Part shown: piece by piece, positions 37,701-51,300 of the stretch
Numbering within the stretch: the first letter of the stretch is position 1
Layout of the letters: each line of letters opens with the position of its first letter
Assembly: GCA_023653785.1 (NCBI GenBank)
Contig: JAMKCH010049237.1
Location: 1-64,000 of the forward strand
From: Ophioderma brevispina
Taxonomy: Eukaryota; Echinodermata; Ophiuroidea; Amphilepidida; Ophiodermatidae
Direction of reading: 5' to 3'
DNA length: 64,000 nucleotides
Position numbers and translations under genes: made by a program
The notes under the pieces: model-generated
The model's input: only the letters and a program-made list of their open reading frames with translations
Told to the model about the DNA's origin: nothing
Database searches by the model: none

Positions 37701-40700
37701 CCTGTTGGAGAAAAAAAGCTTGTTATTATTTTATATTTTTGTCCTCTTCAGGTTTATTTTTATTTTTGCCGCATTCAAAGATATGGCTGCCGCCTCCGAA
37801 AAGGATTGGACGATGTTATTGAACAATTAAACCCGTGGATCTAAAGAGCTTTCTCACGGGCTTGGTCTTCATCTCGATACAGTTGGTAACGTAGCGACAA
37901 TGCACTGAAGTGTTAAGAACAGGGAAACACGAGAAGGGGGGTAAGCAACCCGAAAGGCGCTACTTACGGCACTTAAGAGATTAAAGGTCAGATCCCCCTG
38001 CAGGAAATGGCAGAAAAATGGATAAGTTCAAGGAACAATTTATATTTAATTTTTATAGCATTTGCATCATGTTAGAAAGGGATATTGATTGGAATTACCT
38101 CACGCTACACCAATAATTTTCTCAGACACAGTTATCATTACATACCGAACACTCGAAGCAAAGAACCCAGCACCCTCCCCTTCAATTTCAGACTTTACGA
38201 CACTGACCGTTCAAGGAAGTTCTTTGCAAAGTTAATGAGATCCCAAACCATTGAGTTCAGAATATAAAACCAAAGTGAAAATAGTTCTATTCCAAACCGT
38301 TTGTTTAATTGAAAGAGATTTTGTTGGGTTATCATTAAGTAAGGTCAACTAAAATACTCTCTCTCCTCTCTCGCTAAAAAATAAGAAAATTTTTGTTTGC
38401 GTAAACGTTATCGGTTCTCGCATTTTTTTATCCATTTTTTTAGCATACATACTACATACTTTATACATAAACAGATCTTGATATAGCGCAATATCCATTG
38501 TTTGGGGGGGGGGGCAGCACGGTACACCATGTATTTATCTCATTATAAGGAATGAAAAGTATAGTGTTGTAGGTCCAAATGCTACAGCCCTATATTGGGT
38601 TCAAGATCATCCTAGGTGTAAAATTATCCGATGTTCAGATTTTGTAACCGTTGTCATTTGATTGTTCTGGTCATACTGAAAAAGAAAATGAGTTAACTCT
38701 GCTCCCCCACTGTACCATATGGCATACTACTTGCACGCAAGCACGTTTTCAGGTACTTGCTGGTTATATGTTATTACTGCAGTAAATTGAGTGTGTTAGC
38801 GACCGGTGGATTCATTTGTCCTACCTTAACATTAGTCTTTACTCCTCTAACTATATTCCTTATTTAAGATGGTCCTGTACGCAGTGGTTTGTCTTTACAT
38901 GAGGCGGACACAGACTATTGACCATGCTGCGAGGTTGTGGAAATGGCATACCTATTGTTGTTGATCATTCTGGTTCGAGCTGCTAACCTCTTGGCATTAG
39001 CGTTTCAAAGTGCTGGTACTAAAATGGTGTAGTTAAATGGGGTATTTCCGTAAGGTGACCCTCTGCCCGTTGTTCTGACACACTATGAATTCGGAAACCT
39101 TACGAAATAAACGTGTTTATTCCGTGAAGGGTTTCCGAATTCATAAGTGTGTCATAGTGGGTCAGTTTGGGTCTCTTACTGAAACACCCGAGTTAAGATA
39201 AACAAGAGAATACCACTGTGCTCTATGTATCTTAGTTCAGCTTAGGAAGCGGTCTTATTACGCCGGGGGATATGGAAAAATTCAATGAACTTTTTTTCAG
39301 CGAAAAATCGCGTTCCCCCTTCGCGCTTCCATTTACATTCCAGCCTGAATTTTAGACATTCATTGGTCAGGTTCGCCATCTCTTCCTGATGAAAATATTC
39401 TTGTTCCTCCACTCCCTCACAAAATTTTAAGGATTCACTCGTCAAATCCTCCACCCTGCGTAAATAATGACTCTCTCTCTCTCCTTTCTCTCTCTCACAA
39501 GGACATTCAGAGATTTATGTAAGGGCGCCCTCGTTTTTTTCGATAACAGTTAATGCTCTTCACACACTGATCTCTACACACTGGATCGGCTGTCTCCACG
39601 CGAGTGAATGCGAGCCGGTGAAGAACCGGAAGTTGCACAGCGTCCCATTTGCTCTACCCAAAACTTCACTCGGTTGCACGGGTTTCTATGGGATGATCAC
39701 CCGTATGCCTTATAAAGTACTTTCCTGTAATATCTGAAAAAATATCAGCGTTTGCAATTGCTGGAGTTTTTGGCCCCGTTGTGCCTGAAATTACCTGGAG
39801 TAGAAGGAAAAAGAAGGTATTCTAGGCAATTTGCGACCGATTAGTGATGGATAATGGGGGGTACCACGTCGTAGCCTATACAACTGTACATAATATGATG
39901 CACTGCATTGCCACTGTAACATCAGGACTACATGTGTGCTCTAAAAATTCGAGACTCCATGGGAAAGAATACTAGTATGGAGCCTATAAATTAGTATTTA
40001 ATTATGAGTTTGCGGATACATGTAGAAATGGATCACAATTACGTCTATGGGATAGATTGTGATTTTTACATTTATACAAACAGTGTCACTAGACTAGCTT
40101 ATAAATCCCAAGGTCAAGGACCAAAATTCGTTCCTCCAATTTAATTTCAAGGTTGATTTTTTAAACAATGATTTGTGCACTAGATGACCACATAGGGGCA
40201 GTGCATATCTTTTCTTCAAAGCGAGAATTTTATCCGAGGGCGAGGGGTGAGGGTGGTTTGTTGGGTGCCCATGCGTCTTCCATGAGTTCTGGAATGACCC
40301 CTAAAGCTAACAAGACCAATTTTCAGTGAAAATAAACCCTAAGGGAGTCTAAACGGAGCCGTTTGTGGTAAATTATACTATTTTCAGGGTTTTTTTTTTA
40401 TAAGAGGACCAAATTTGCAGTTTATCATTATTACCTTGGGGACTGTTCTCTAGGACCTACGGGACTAAATACTTAAAATAGCCACAATATACCAAAAAAT
40501 TACACTTTGCTAGATTGCAAGAAAAATTACACATCTGGGGTTTATTTTGCTGATAGGTTTAGGTTACATTTTTATATTTTGCTATTATTGAACCAGTCAC
40601 AATTCACAACTGAATTTGAATACCCCCTAGAAACTTTATTATGTGAATTTTATACCCCTAGAGGTTGTCCCACATTTGCAGTATTGTCGTAGGCCTACTG

Positions 40701-43700
40701 TGAGAATTGGTACTCTTTTGCTATCAATGAAAAGAGTAGGATGGATAGCTACCATTGGTACCAAAATCATGGCCTGTGGTATTCCGTGACAGTACTAGGC
40801 GTGGCTACTTCTCCCCCAACCCCAAAAGGGTTACCCCCCCCCTTCCCATCCATCACTTTGGGAGCATACCAAGTCAATTGACGGGCTCAGACGGGGGAGG
40901 AAAATGGTTTAACTTAAAGCTATTAAAGCGGAATAAAATCTGAAGGAGAATTAATAAATATCCATATATCTATGAATAATAGGTAGTCAAAGCACTTACT
41001 GTTTCCATGGTTACTGCATGAATTATTGTGTATGTGAGCTGAAAAACCGAATTGGGCATTTTAAAGATTTTAAAACATTGTGAATCATATATTGTTCGAA
41101 CATTTACGCCATACTCGAAAATCAAACCAATAATTGACCAAAACCTTGACATACGCGCATTATCGCCTAATCTGTCCCTTTTCCGTAGTTTCGCTATTCC
41201 TTGTACGTGCACGATTGGGGGTTCTTGGGTAGTGAGCAAAAGGGCCGCCGTGCAATTTCCGGTTTTCTCACGTTCGAGCGGCGACAGCCTATCCAGTGTG
41301 TAGAGATCAGTGGTTGCAAAATCCCTGGACGACATATTCGTCTCAGCACATACACATTTCTAGCTCTAAAAAAGAACGAAATTAGGACATGCCGTAGTGA
41401 GTTAATGACAAAAGCCCATTTCCCTAACGTTCTAAGGTAACAGGAGAATAATATGATAATGATAATATGATAATAATGGATAGTTGCATCGAACCTACAG
41501 TGAAGAACCACACTAAAATGTGAAACAAAGAGAAATGTTGATATTTCTCAGAATTAACCTTTGGCAAGATCTCAATACTATTAAAATAATGCCGGTGGGC
41601 ATCTATACGTGAGTTCGGAAAAATAAACCAAGATTTTCATAAGGATTGAAGGGTTTGCAATTTTGTATTGGTAATTTTGTTTTTTTTATTATGGCTTATA
41701 TTTTATTTTTAAAACAAGAAAAAAACCTCATAATTATAAAATTTCAATGACGAATATCTTCTATCAAAAAGAAGTCCAGCCTTGAAAGTGAGGAAAAAGG
41801 ATAATGTCACGATCAGTGGTTTCTTACTATGAGTTCTAACAGTGAACATAATTCAGCTCCAAAGACCGTGTACGTACAAGCGTGTTTTATTACTGAGCAA
41901 CATTATCAGATCTCGTCGAGCCCACGGGGATGTCTTAAGCGCCAATCCTAGCAGCCAATCGGGTTGCCAGTTATAGGCATGTTGATACCTTAGTAGCGCC
42001 AATTAAAAATCTGACAACAATATACTACATCCTCCTCTTTTAAGGAGTTCAGTTCAATGCTGCATAACCTTTAAATTTGTATAAGGTTCTTTGTATAAGT
42101 TCTTTATCATAGTCTATTATCTTGTTAGCTCACCATACTTTGTGAGGCTGTTAGCCTCAAGGGAAATATAATATATCATTGATGTTAATCAATTGAGTCC
42201 TGTCTCAATTTATAGTCTTGTCTGTACGAATGCTTTAACTTTGCAAACTTTAACGCAACAGCTTCAATTATAAATCTACTTTTTACGATAGACGAAGTAG
42301 CTACATTACAATTTGCATAGGAATTCTGAGGTGGACTATTTCAGAACTCTAACTCTGGTGTTGGGTTATCAGAGGGTGTTATTCGTAACCCCTATGTGTT
42401 GTTGTGTTATCCAACACTCCTGTAGCCACATACAGAGAAATTTGGAAGTCAAGCGATACCCAAACTCAGAAATTTCATTTACAAATATTCTACTTGCCGA
42501 CTCCCAGAATTATTTAATTCTTATTTAATAAAATTTTTGAAAATTACAATTAAAATTGGGCAATGGCCTCCTTACCCTCCTGTTTAACTTTTAATTACTG
42601 TACGGACGAATTCCTGTTTGAACCAATATTTGTTTTTTGGTGGTGTATTGCTTACTGTTGCATGACACTACTAATCTATATTTACAAACACTAACTAGTC
42701 CTTTTAGCTAATGTAGTTCATAAGCTAAATTGACATGCTTGTCCCTATCTATGCTGTAAGTGTTTTGTGTATCTAGTTTTTGGGTAGTCTTGTAGGTACT
42801 TGGGGCTTTCACGGTTCTTCCAGTTCTGGTTTCACCGCTGGCGTGCTGTCATGCTGGGTGTTGTCATGATGACTGCTGACTGCTGTTCTGGTTGGTTTCT
42901 GTGGTTTTGGTTGCGTCACACTGATTTCTTTGGAGATGGGCTTAATGGTGATTTCTCAGAGTTGTTGTTTCAGAAGTCGTCATAATCATCATAGAATTTG
43001 GCACTTGATGGCGATGCTTTTCAAGTGTCTCCGATTTCGACGTAGTTTCCTGCCATTATAGAGTTGAACCACGTACGATCTGTGTGGCAACGTTTCTATA
43101 ATTCTGCCTTGAATGGACAACTGATTGTCTTGACAGTTAACACTCTCAAACTGTCTCCAACTTTGAGTGGCTTGAGATTTTTGGCTGTTTTGTTGTATTT
43201 TTTGATTGGGCTTGGTTTTCTGTATTTTCTTGGCAGATCTTTGTACTTCGGTTCAGCAATTTTGTGTGGAAGGTAAACGTGGTTTGGTTCGTCTGCTCAT
43301 CACTTTCTGCACAGGACTATAACCATCTTGGCCCGGCGAGTTTCGGAAATCAAGTATCGCCAGATTAAGGATCTTTGTTGTCCGCTTTTGCTTTCTTTAG
43401 AAGACGCCTTGGCGTCAGGACGGCATTCTCTGCCTTGCCGTTACTCTGAGCATAGCCCGGCGACGAGGTGACGGTCAAAGCCCATGACGGGAGAACTTAC
43501 TGAACTGTTCACTACTGATTGGGTACCATTGTCTGATACAACACAGTCGGGTATTCCGTGTCTGCGAAAGGGACTTTGCCTGCCATGTTATAACGTCTCT
43601 GACTTCATGTACGACAAGTGATTCGATTTCCAGTTGTGGAAAAATAAAAATACTCCACTGTGATAAATAGTTTGTCACTAAGTGAAATCTCCATGCCGAC

Positions 43701-46700
43701 CTTAGCCCATGGTCTATCAGGTACGCTGTGAGGTTGTAATATTACTTTCTGCTGTTTGTCTGAATACTGTAGGCAGATCTCACATGCTCCACGTAAAGTC
43801 TTCAGTGTGCAGAATCCCAGGCCAGATAAATTCTCTCGCCGTGCTCTCTTGACGCTGCATGGATTCCTTGATTGTGAGGGAATTGAATTAATTCAAGAAT
43901 CTCCTCCGTGCTGCTTTGGGAAGAAGACGCTGTGTCTCCCTTGTATATCAGTCCTTGTCCGTGGTTAGCTCATCACGGATATGGAAGTATGGAACAAGTT
44001 CTTTGGAAACATTATTTTGCATGTGGGCCAGCCATGCAGGCAGATAGCCTCTAAATGTTGCATTCTGCATACTAATGGTAATACTCGCAATTATCGCCTT
44101 AGTGCTGCCATCTAGTCGGTGAATTCACAAAGCATATTCACTATGTCATGTCTTCTGTGTCTTCTGTGTTACTCATCACTTCTGGCAAATACGCTCTACT
44201 GAGTTGTCTGCAATGAACATTGTTGCCGGGGTTGTACACTATTTAATAATCTAAAATGCCATACGCAAGAGCATTCTCTGCAGTCGTTTTGGAGCTCTTT
44301 GTAGCGGTTCGCTGTTATCATTTCTAGAGGTTATGAATCACTTGTATCGGTAGCGGGCTCCGATGGTATATGAAAGCGCCTCTAACCCAAACAAAATAGC
44401 CAGAAGTCCTGTTCTACTTATTTGAGGCCTAAAACGAGTCGCCGGGATAGTCAAGGCTCGACGGGATAGGCGACGGGATGGCCGCCCTGATTAGTGCAGC
44501 ACCTACCTAATCCTTTTTCAGATGGCATCAGCTTGCCAGAACTACCTTGTCTTCGGGTCAAAGTGACTGTTGACTGAGGTCACTGTTACTGATCCTTGAT
44601 TTGTCATTGCTTCTTATGTTGCTCTAGCCAACACACTCCACATATTGAGTAGTCAATCTCGAGCGGTCACAATGTCCCAGCCCTGGGGAGGAACTTACTG
44701 AGTAGTTCACAATCCAAAGAAAACGTTGACCTCGTTCTGTATTGTGGGGCTGGCATGTTTTTCACTGCTTTGACTTTGTCACGTATGGTTTCAAACCATC
44801 ACTTGAAAAGTGGTGTGTCCCATAAATTTCATTTCCGTCAGACCTAGTTTGACTTCTGTTTGTATGATCTTTAGCCCTTTGTGCTCAAACTCTTCATCAT
44901 GGTTTTAGATTCTCATATGGTCCAGGATGGCCGTCTTGGATTGTTTCCCCTTTACCATATACTAAAATGTCATCCGCGACTGACTTGACACCGTGTAGTC
45001 CTTCTAGGATTGGTCTGTCGTCTTTGGCTACTCTTCTGGTGCACTGGAAATGCCGAATGGCCTTCTTTTCCAACAATACCGACCATTAAGGGTGTGTGAA
45101 AAAATGTCAGGATGAGCCAATCTCCTCATCAATTCAACATGCCGAAGCCGTTACGAGCCATCTAGTACAACTAAAATATTCTGAATTGCAACTCGGTAGA
45201 ATATCTTCTCTGGTTGAATTGGATGTGGAGATCGCGAATCAGCTGTCTGCGACGTCCTTCGGGTCCAAGCAGAGTTGACTAATCCCCCTATTCACTAGGA
45301 CTAGACTGGAGACCCAAAGGAGTTGGGGTCAGTAACTTTTGCAAAATTACCTTGTTCCATTTCATCAAGCGACGACTTCAGTCGATCCTGAAGGGCGACT
45401 GGCACTGAAGAGGTGGGTTGTGTGTACTACTGGTTGACGTTGGTGTCCAGATGTATGTTGTATTTGCCTCAAAGCATTTCCAGTGCCTTCAAAGACTTCA
45501 TGAAATTAATTATCTAGTTTCTATGTGAGCGCTCACCTCAGTGGCGTGATTTACTTGACAATGATTGTTTCCTCCTGCGAACTTTCACAAGGTCATTTGC
45601 AGAGCTGTTTTCCGTCCAATTATAGGTTGGCAATTGGCGTCATCTACTACGACGAAGCAATTTTGTACTCTTTCCATTTCTGGATTTTTATCTTTATCTT
45701 TGCTTTGCCCAGTGGAGTCATGATGTGCCATAATACATTCTCAACTTATGTTTTGTTCTACTGTCTGTATTGTTGCAGACGCGTGTGGTATTATGTCACA
45801 GTTGGCGCCGTTTGTCTAGATCGAAAGACTCACATGTTGCACATCTTACTGCCTCCAATTACATGGTTTGCAAAGTAACCTTGGCGTCTTTTCCCACTGT
45901 GTTGACATAAAGGTCCTCAATTATTTCTACCCCATTTGAGAGCTTCATATTCGGGTGTGACGATGACGATTGACGATTCATTGGTCTCTCTCATCTAGAT
46001 ACTTTACAGCAGACTTCTGGTTGGACAAACGCTGCTGAAGTGATGTAGTCGATGACATTTGCTACATGTCTTTCCATAAGCAGGACACATTTTCTTGTCT
46101 CTTCCCTGGGATAACCACAAATTACACTGTTAGTGCTTCTGTGGGGCTTCGGTTCTTCTGTGGACTTGTCTTTTTCTCTTGTTTCTGGTATATTCTGGAT
46201 AATGTACCTCATGTTCAGTGTCCCGATTATGGCCTTTAAAGGACGATGGTAGTTTCACTCACGCTGATTCATTTAAGCAGTCTTCAGAGAGAATGCCCTT
46301 CTCCCTGTCTACAATAATCTTGGCCCTCGCACTATTTCTCGACACCCTAACACCAACGATCTCTGATTATTTCTTCTTCCGAAATCTCCGAACTGCATTG
46401 ATGCTAGATGTCTTAAAGGTTTGCGCATAGCAACTTGAAATCTTGGCATTCTTTTTTTGTAACTTCTGTAGCTGTAACATAATCTTCATAAGACTCTTTA
46501 AATTGTTTCCAATGTATCTCGGTATTCCTTGCCACTTCATTGAGGCGGGGCTGTATGTGGAAAAAAGGGGGAAAAGCATGGTTTTTCATTTAGTTGTTAG
46601 ACCCCTCAGTTACTCAATCCACCATGAGGAGGGCCAACAACAGGATGCCTGGTTTACTCTTTCTTTCTTTTTTTTTCTACACGCTATCAAGTGCTAAACT

Positions 46701-48225
46701 CCCTCCAGATACTCGATCCACCAGAGGAAAGTCAACAACAGGGCGTAATAGCGCGTATCAGAAAGTTACCAACACGGTCATCAATTATCTGGTAGTATTT
46801 CTGCTATTTACAAGCTGTGGTTGAAACAGCGGCGCTCGTCCGGGTTGCAAACTCCCGCGTTCATGGAAAGTTAGGGCCACAAGTTCACGGATGTAACAAA
46901 GTTCGGACAAAGTTACTCTGGTTATTTACCCTACGCTACGATAGGGTTGTTTACTCTCGCAGGCCTACAAACTGTGAGTACAGCTACAGTAGTAAGCACA
47001 TTCTTCTAACACATAATTATCTGCAGTGTTATGGGAATTACACCTAAGTTTTGCTATTAGTGTACTTGTTACCGGCCTACTTATGCCACATAAGTATCAG
47101 GACTGGCTAAAGCTTGGCTTCGGTTTCCAGCGACGAATTGTTGATGCGAGTTACACACACGTTACCCAGTCTCACCAGCTGTAATCGTTAATCGCTTGTG
47201 TAATAATGGCTCTTAATTCACTGTTACATATCCTTGGAGAACGACACCATGTCACGATCAGTGGTTTCTAATTACTATCGAGTCTAGACAGTGAACATAA
47301 TCAGATCAAGACGTGTGTACGTACAAGAGTTGTTTTATTATGAGAACCATTATCAGATCTCGTCGAGCCCACGGGCTGCTCTTAAGAAGCCACTCAAAGC
47401 AGCAATAGGGGTTGCAGTTATAGCATGGTGCTAACTTAGTAGCGCCTAATTCAAATCTGACCAATATACTCCCGATAAGATGAATGAAGGTGTAAACTTG
47501 CAAACATTTGGTCAAGTAACAATCCTGATCTTTGTCGTGAGAGTAAATAAATACAATTACATTGTATACAAAATACGTATTGAAACGACATTAATCTTTA
47601 CTCTGTGGGTCTCTCTCTGCTCTTTGTCCCTCACTGTTCCCCCTTTCTCACTCTCCTACACTCTCTCTTCTGTCTGTCCTTTTACTGTTCGGTGTCTCTT
47701 TCCAATATTCTCCGTTGTTTTTCTACATATATGCCATTGAGGGAAAATGAAAAAGCTGGAATCTAGTGAGAAAAATCACCCACGACGAAAATCTTCCAAA
47801 ATTACTGCATCAAATCCAGACGGCTTTGGATACATACCAAAAACGTTGTCTATGGAATGTGTATGGTGGGGACTCCAAATTTGGAAATTGACCAGGTGAT
47901 GCTACAGCTCTGATCAAGGTTTGTAATTCTAGGTGCAAGTTTACCACACACACACACACACCCACACACACAACCACACACACAAACAACCACACCACAC
48001 ACACTTAATGGTTAAGGGTCCATTTGGCAGTATGATAGCTCATGGCATGCAAAATTAGCCATGGCCATATTTAAAACTGGGGACGCTTTGATTAAATGCG
48101 AGTTTTGTGTTTTGGGGGGGAAATTTAAGGTTATCTACCGAATTCTTCAGGTGTCAAAATTTCAAAATTACTCTGCTGCTGCACTGCTGCTACTACTACT
48201 GACTCGGCTTCTACTACTACTACTA

Positions 48226-48270
<45 letters not shown>

Positions 48271-48326
48271 CTACTACTACTACGACTAACTACTACTACT
48301 GCCAATAACTGCTACTACTGCTACTG

Positions 48327-48364
<38 letters not shown>

Positions 48365-51300
48365 GCTGCTGCTGCTGTTACTACTAACTACTACTACGAC
48401 TACTATATACTAATACACTACTCTACTAACTACTACTATACTACTACTACTACTACTACTACCATACATACTACTACTACTACTACTACTACGCTACTAC
48501 TACGACTACACCCTACTACTACTATTACTACACTACTACTACCATACTATGCTACTACTGCTACTGCCACTGCTACTGCTGCTACGACTACTACTGCTGC
48601 TTGCTACTACTACTACTACTACTATACTACTACTACTACACTACTACACACTACACTCTACTACTACTACTACTACTACTACTACCTACTACTACTACTA
48701 CTATGACTACCCTACTACTCCTACACGAACGACTACTTGCTACTACTGCTACTACTGGCTACTGCTGCTACTACTCTCCTGCTGCTACTACTACTGCTGC
48801 TGCGGCTACTACTACTACTGCTACTGCTGCGCTACTACTACTACTATTAAGACTACTACTACTACTAACACTACTACTCCTACGACTACTGCTGCTGCTG
48901 CTGCTACTGCTACACTACTACTACTACTACTACTACTACTATTAACTACTACTGCTTGCTGCTGCTACTGCTTGCTTGCTGCTACTTTCAATCTACTGCT
49001 GCTACTGCTACTACACTCTATACTACTGCTATACTGCTGCTGCTGCTACTGCTGCTGCTGCTACTGCTGCTCCTACTGCTCTTCTTCTGACTACTGCTAC
49101 TACTACACTACACTACACTAAACTACACTACTGCTACTGCGACTACTTCACGATAACCCAGATTTAAATCAATTTATCTAAATGACAGATAACAATTATG
49201 TCGTAGCCAATCGAGAAGACTCGCAACGTCAGCTGGACCAGCACAAACATGGAATCGCCACGACATTGTGAGAAGAGAAGTTATTTGTAACTATGAGAGA
49301 AACCATAGAAATTGGAAGTGAGTTAAAATACAAAATAAATCTTGATACAAAATGACATTCTTTAACTTAAGACATTTTGAAAAAAAAAAAGGCAAAAGTT
49401 TACACAAAAAAAAAACAAAAAGTATGAACCAAATTTATGTCAACAAACATTCCTTAGTTTTTTGCATCAAACATTTAACGATTATTGAACATTCTTTACC
49501 CCTTTTGCTTCCAAAAATGCGGCGATTCAATATGCGTTTTTAATATAAAGATCTGAAAATGAAATCCACGTCGTACCACAGTTTGCCCTTATTACTAATC
49601 GGGTATGAGTGTTTTTAGTCATTAGTCTGTCCTTAATTTCATCAAATTCGTTTCTCTTCAAATATGGACTACAATCTGAAAAGGCGTATTTCCAAGAGAA
49701 GTTGGCACACAGCTCTGGTTACCAAGACCATGGTTTTGTCAATTGTAACCTTGAGAATGGAGTTGTACCTCTCGAAACCTTTTTAACCAGGAAGAACTTA
49801 CAAACCTTTACAACGAGGTTTCTGCACTTTAAATGAAATAAAGTACTAATTCTTAAAACAGTCGTTCGACCTGTGCTTAATCTGAACGAAATGACAACTA
49901 TACAATTTGCTTAATTCCCCTGTGCTTCATTTTCGTTATAGGTAAAGAATCCCCCTTGAAGAAATTGTTCCAGAAAAGGTCACAATGTGCCTCTCTTGCA
50001 TATTCGAATTCTACGTCAGTAACCACTATAATTACTGAATTAATTTGCATCGGGCGATCTAAATGTTTTTTATGAACATCACATCTAGTTTTAGTAAAAG
50101 AAATTGGTATGGTTACCATAAATGGAATTTCATTAAAATTACTGTGCAATATGCTCGGTTTTTCAAAGTTTTACTTTGCTCAATTTCTTCAGTTCTGGAA
50201 ATTTCCCCTGTAAACTAATTTTTTACTCATGTTGAGTAAAAAGGACACCACTCTTAATGTCGATAAAATCTAGTCAAGTTGAGTAAACCTTACTCATTGT
50301 TTGAATCTTCGTCATTGTTTTGGGTCTCAACTTTGTTCAAGGTTTACTCAACTTTGACTAAGATTTTACTCAACATTAAGAGCTGTAATCAAAGAACATA
50401 ATATAAAAAGTTCTAGCCGTTACAATATTTCATATTTAAGTAGTCTCCTATATAGGTCACGGCTATATGGACGGTCCCTAAGTAAGGAACCAATATCCGC
50501 CATAACTTTCGTCCGAAATGCGACTCGAAGAAGTGTCTTTTCAACTCCTTCAAAGCACTTGCGACAAACCCTCAGTTTAAATTAAAATTAAGTTATATTG
50601 GTTCAAAGTAAGTCAAAGCTGAAGACGTTTTTTTTCTAAAAAGTCGATTTCGAAAAAAGTGTTCTGATGGTTGCTCGCACCTTTGCCTTTCATAGATTCT
50701 GATTCACAAAGTGACAGGTCTTTCTTCTTCTTAGCGTTGTCCACATGTCCTTAGTAATGGCTTTGTGGTGGTGGCCAGAAATTTATAATTTCAAACTGAG
50801 TAAACTGATCCGAGGCCGCGTGTATCCACGAGACGGACGCTCCTAAGATGGCCCGCTTTTGAGCCTGGGCGGATTGGGAACAGTCAGGGGTTTACCCTAC
50901 TCTTTTTCGACATTGACTGCGATGTACATGTACAGTTGTGACTCTCTGTACACGGGACCGACGGACGGGATGCTTTCATAATTCATTTGCCCAATTCCAT
51001 GAACCATGGAGGAGAGTGATATTCTGTATTTAATCAATAGCTCGTATACATATTAAATCCAGAATTGAGCACCCGAATAAATCCCAGCAAGTGACACCAC
51101 CGGGATTCGAACCCGGGTTTTTTTGATAAGATTTGCGCCACAGTTAAGCACCCTAACCGCTAGGCAAACACGCTCTCCCACAAGTGCAAGTGACAGGTGA
51201 GAGAGAGATAGAGACATTTAAAAACCCGACTGAACCGTTTTCGTTTCAGACAAGTCAACCGGGGATAAGTGAACAGGAAACATTCGAACTGGAGGACGTC

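Larger units (their letters stand above)
41805..47473 (-). mobile_element. Gypsy-type LTR retrotransposon, complete but decayed
   Basis: Two ~225-bp LTRs in direct orientation bound a 5.67-kb unit with GATAA duplicated outside (41,800-41,804 and 47,474-47,478). On the minus strand, gag-like sequence with a CCHC knuckle (about 46.05 kb), reverse transcriptase (about 45 kb) and integrase (about 43-44 kb) come in Gypsy order. A polypurine tract (complement of 42,030-42,044) abuts the 3' LTR. Frames are broken throughout. It lies in the large TRPM intron. Confidence 0.9.

Noticed and set aside
40970..41335. 121-codon minus-strand ORF
   Set aside because: It overlaps an inverted repeat arm and reads as unrelated sequence; probably chance.
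48549..49121. 190-codon ORF rich in Leu, Tyr, Thr, Cys
   Set aside because: It is a translation of the TAC/CTG microsatellite and is open in several frames for that reason only.
49609..49836. Possible TRPM 'KYG.E..F..KL' exon
   Set aside because: Only a few residues match and no good splice sites frame it.
51097..51180. Functional tRNA gene
   Set aside because: A and B boxes are present, but the acceptor ends do not pair and the middle is enlarged; a SINE head is more likely.
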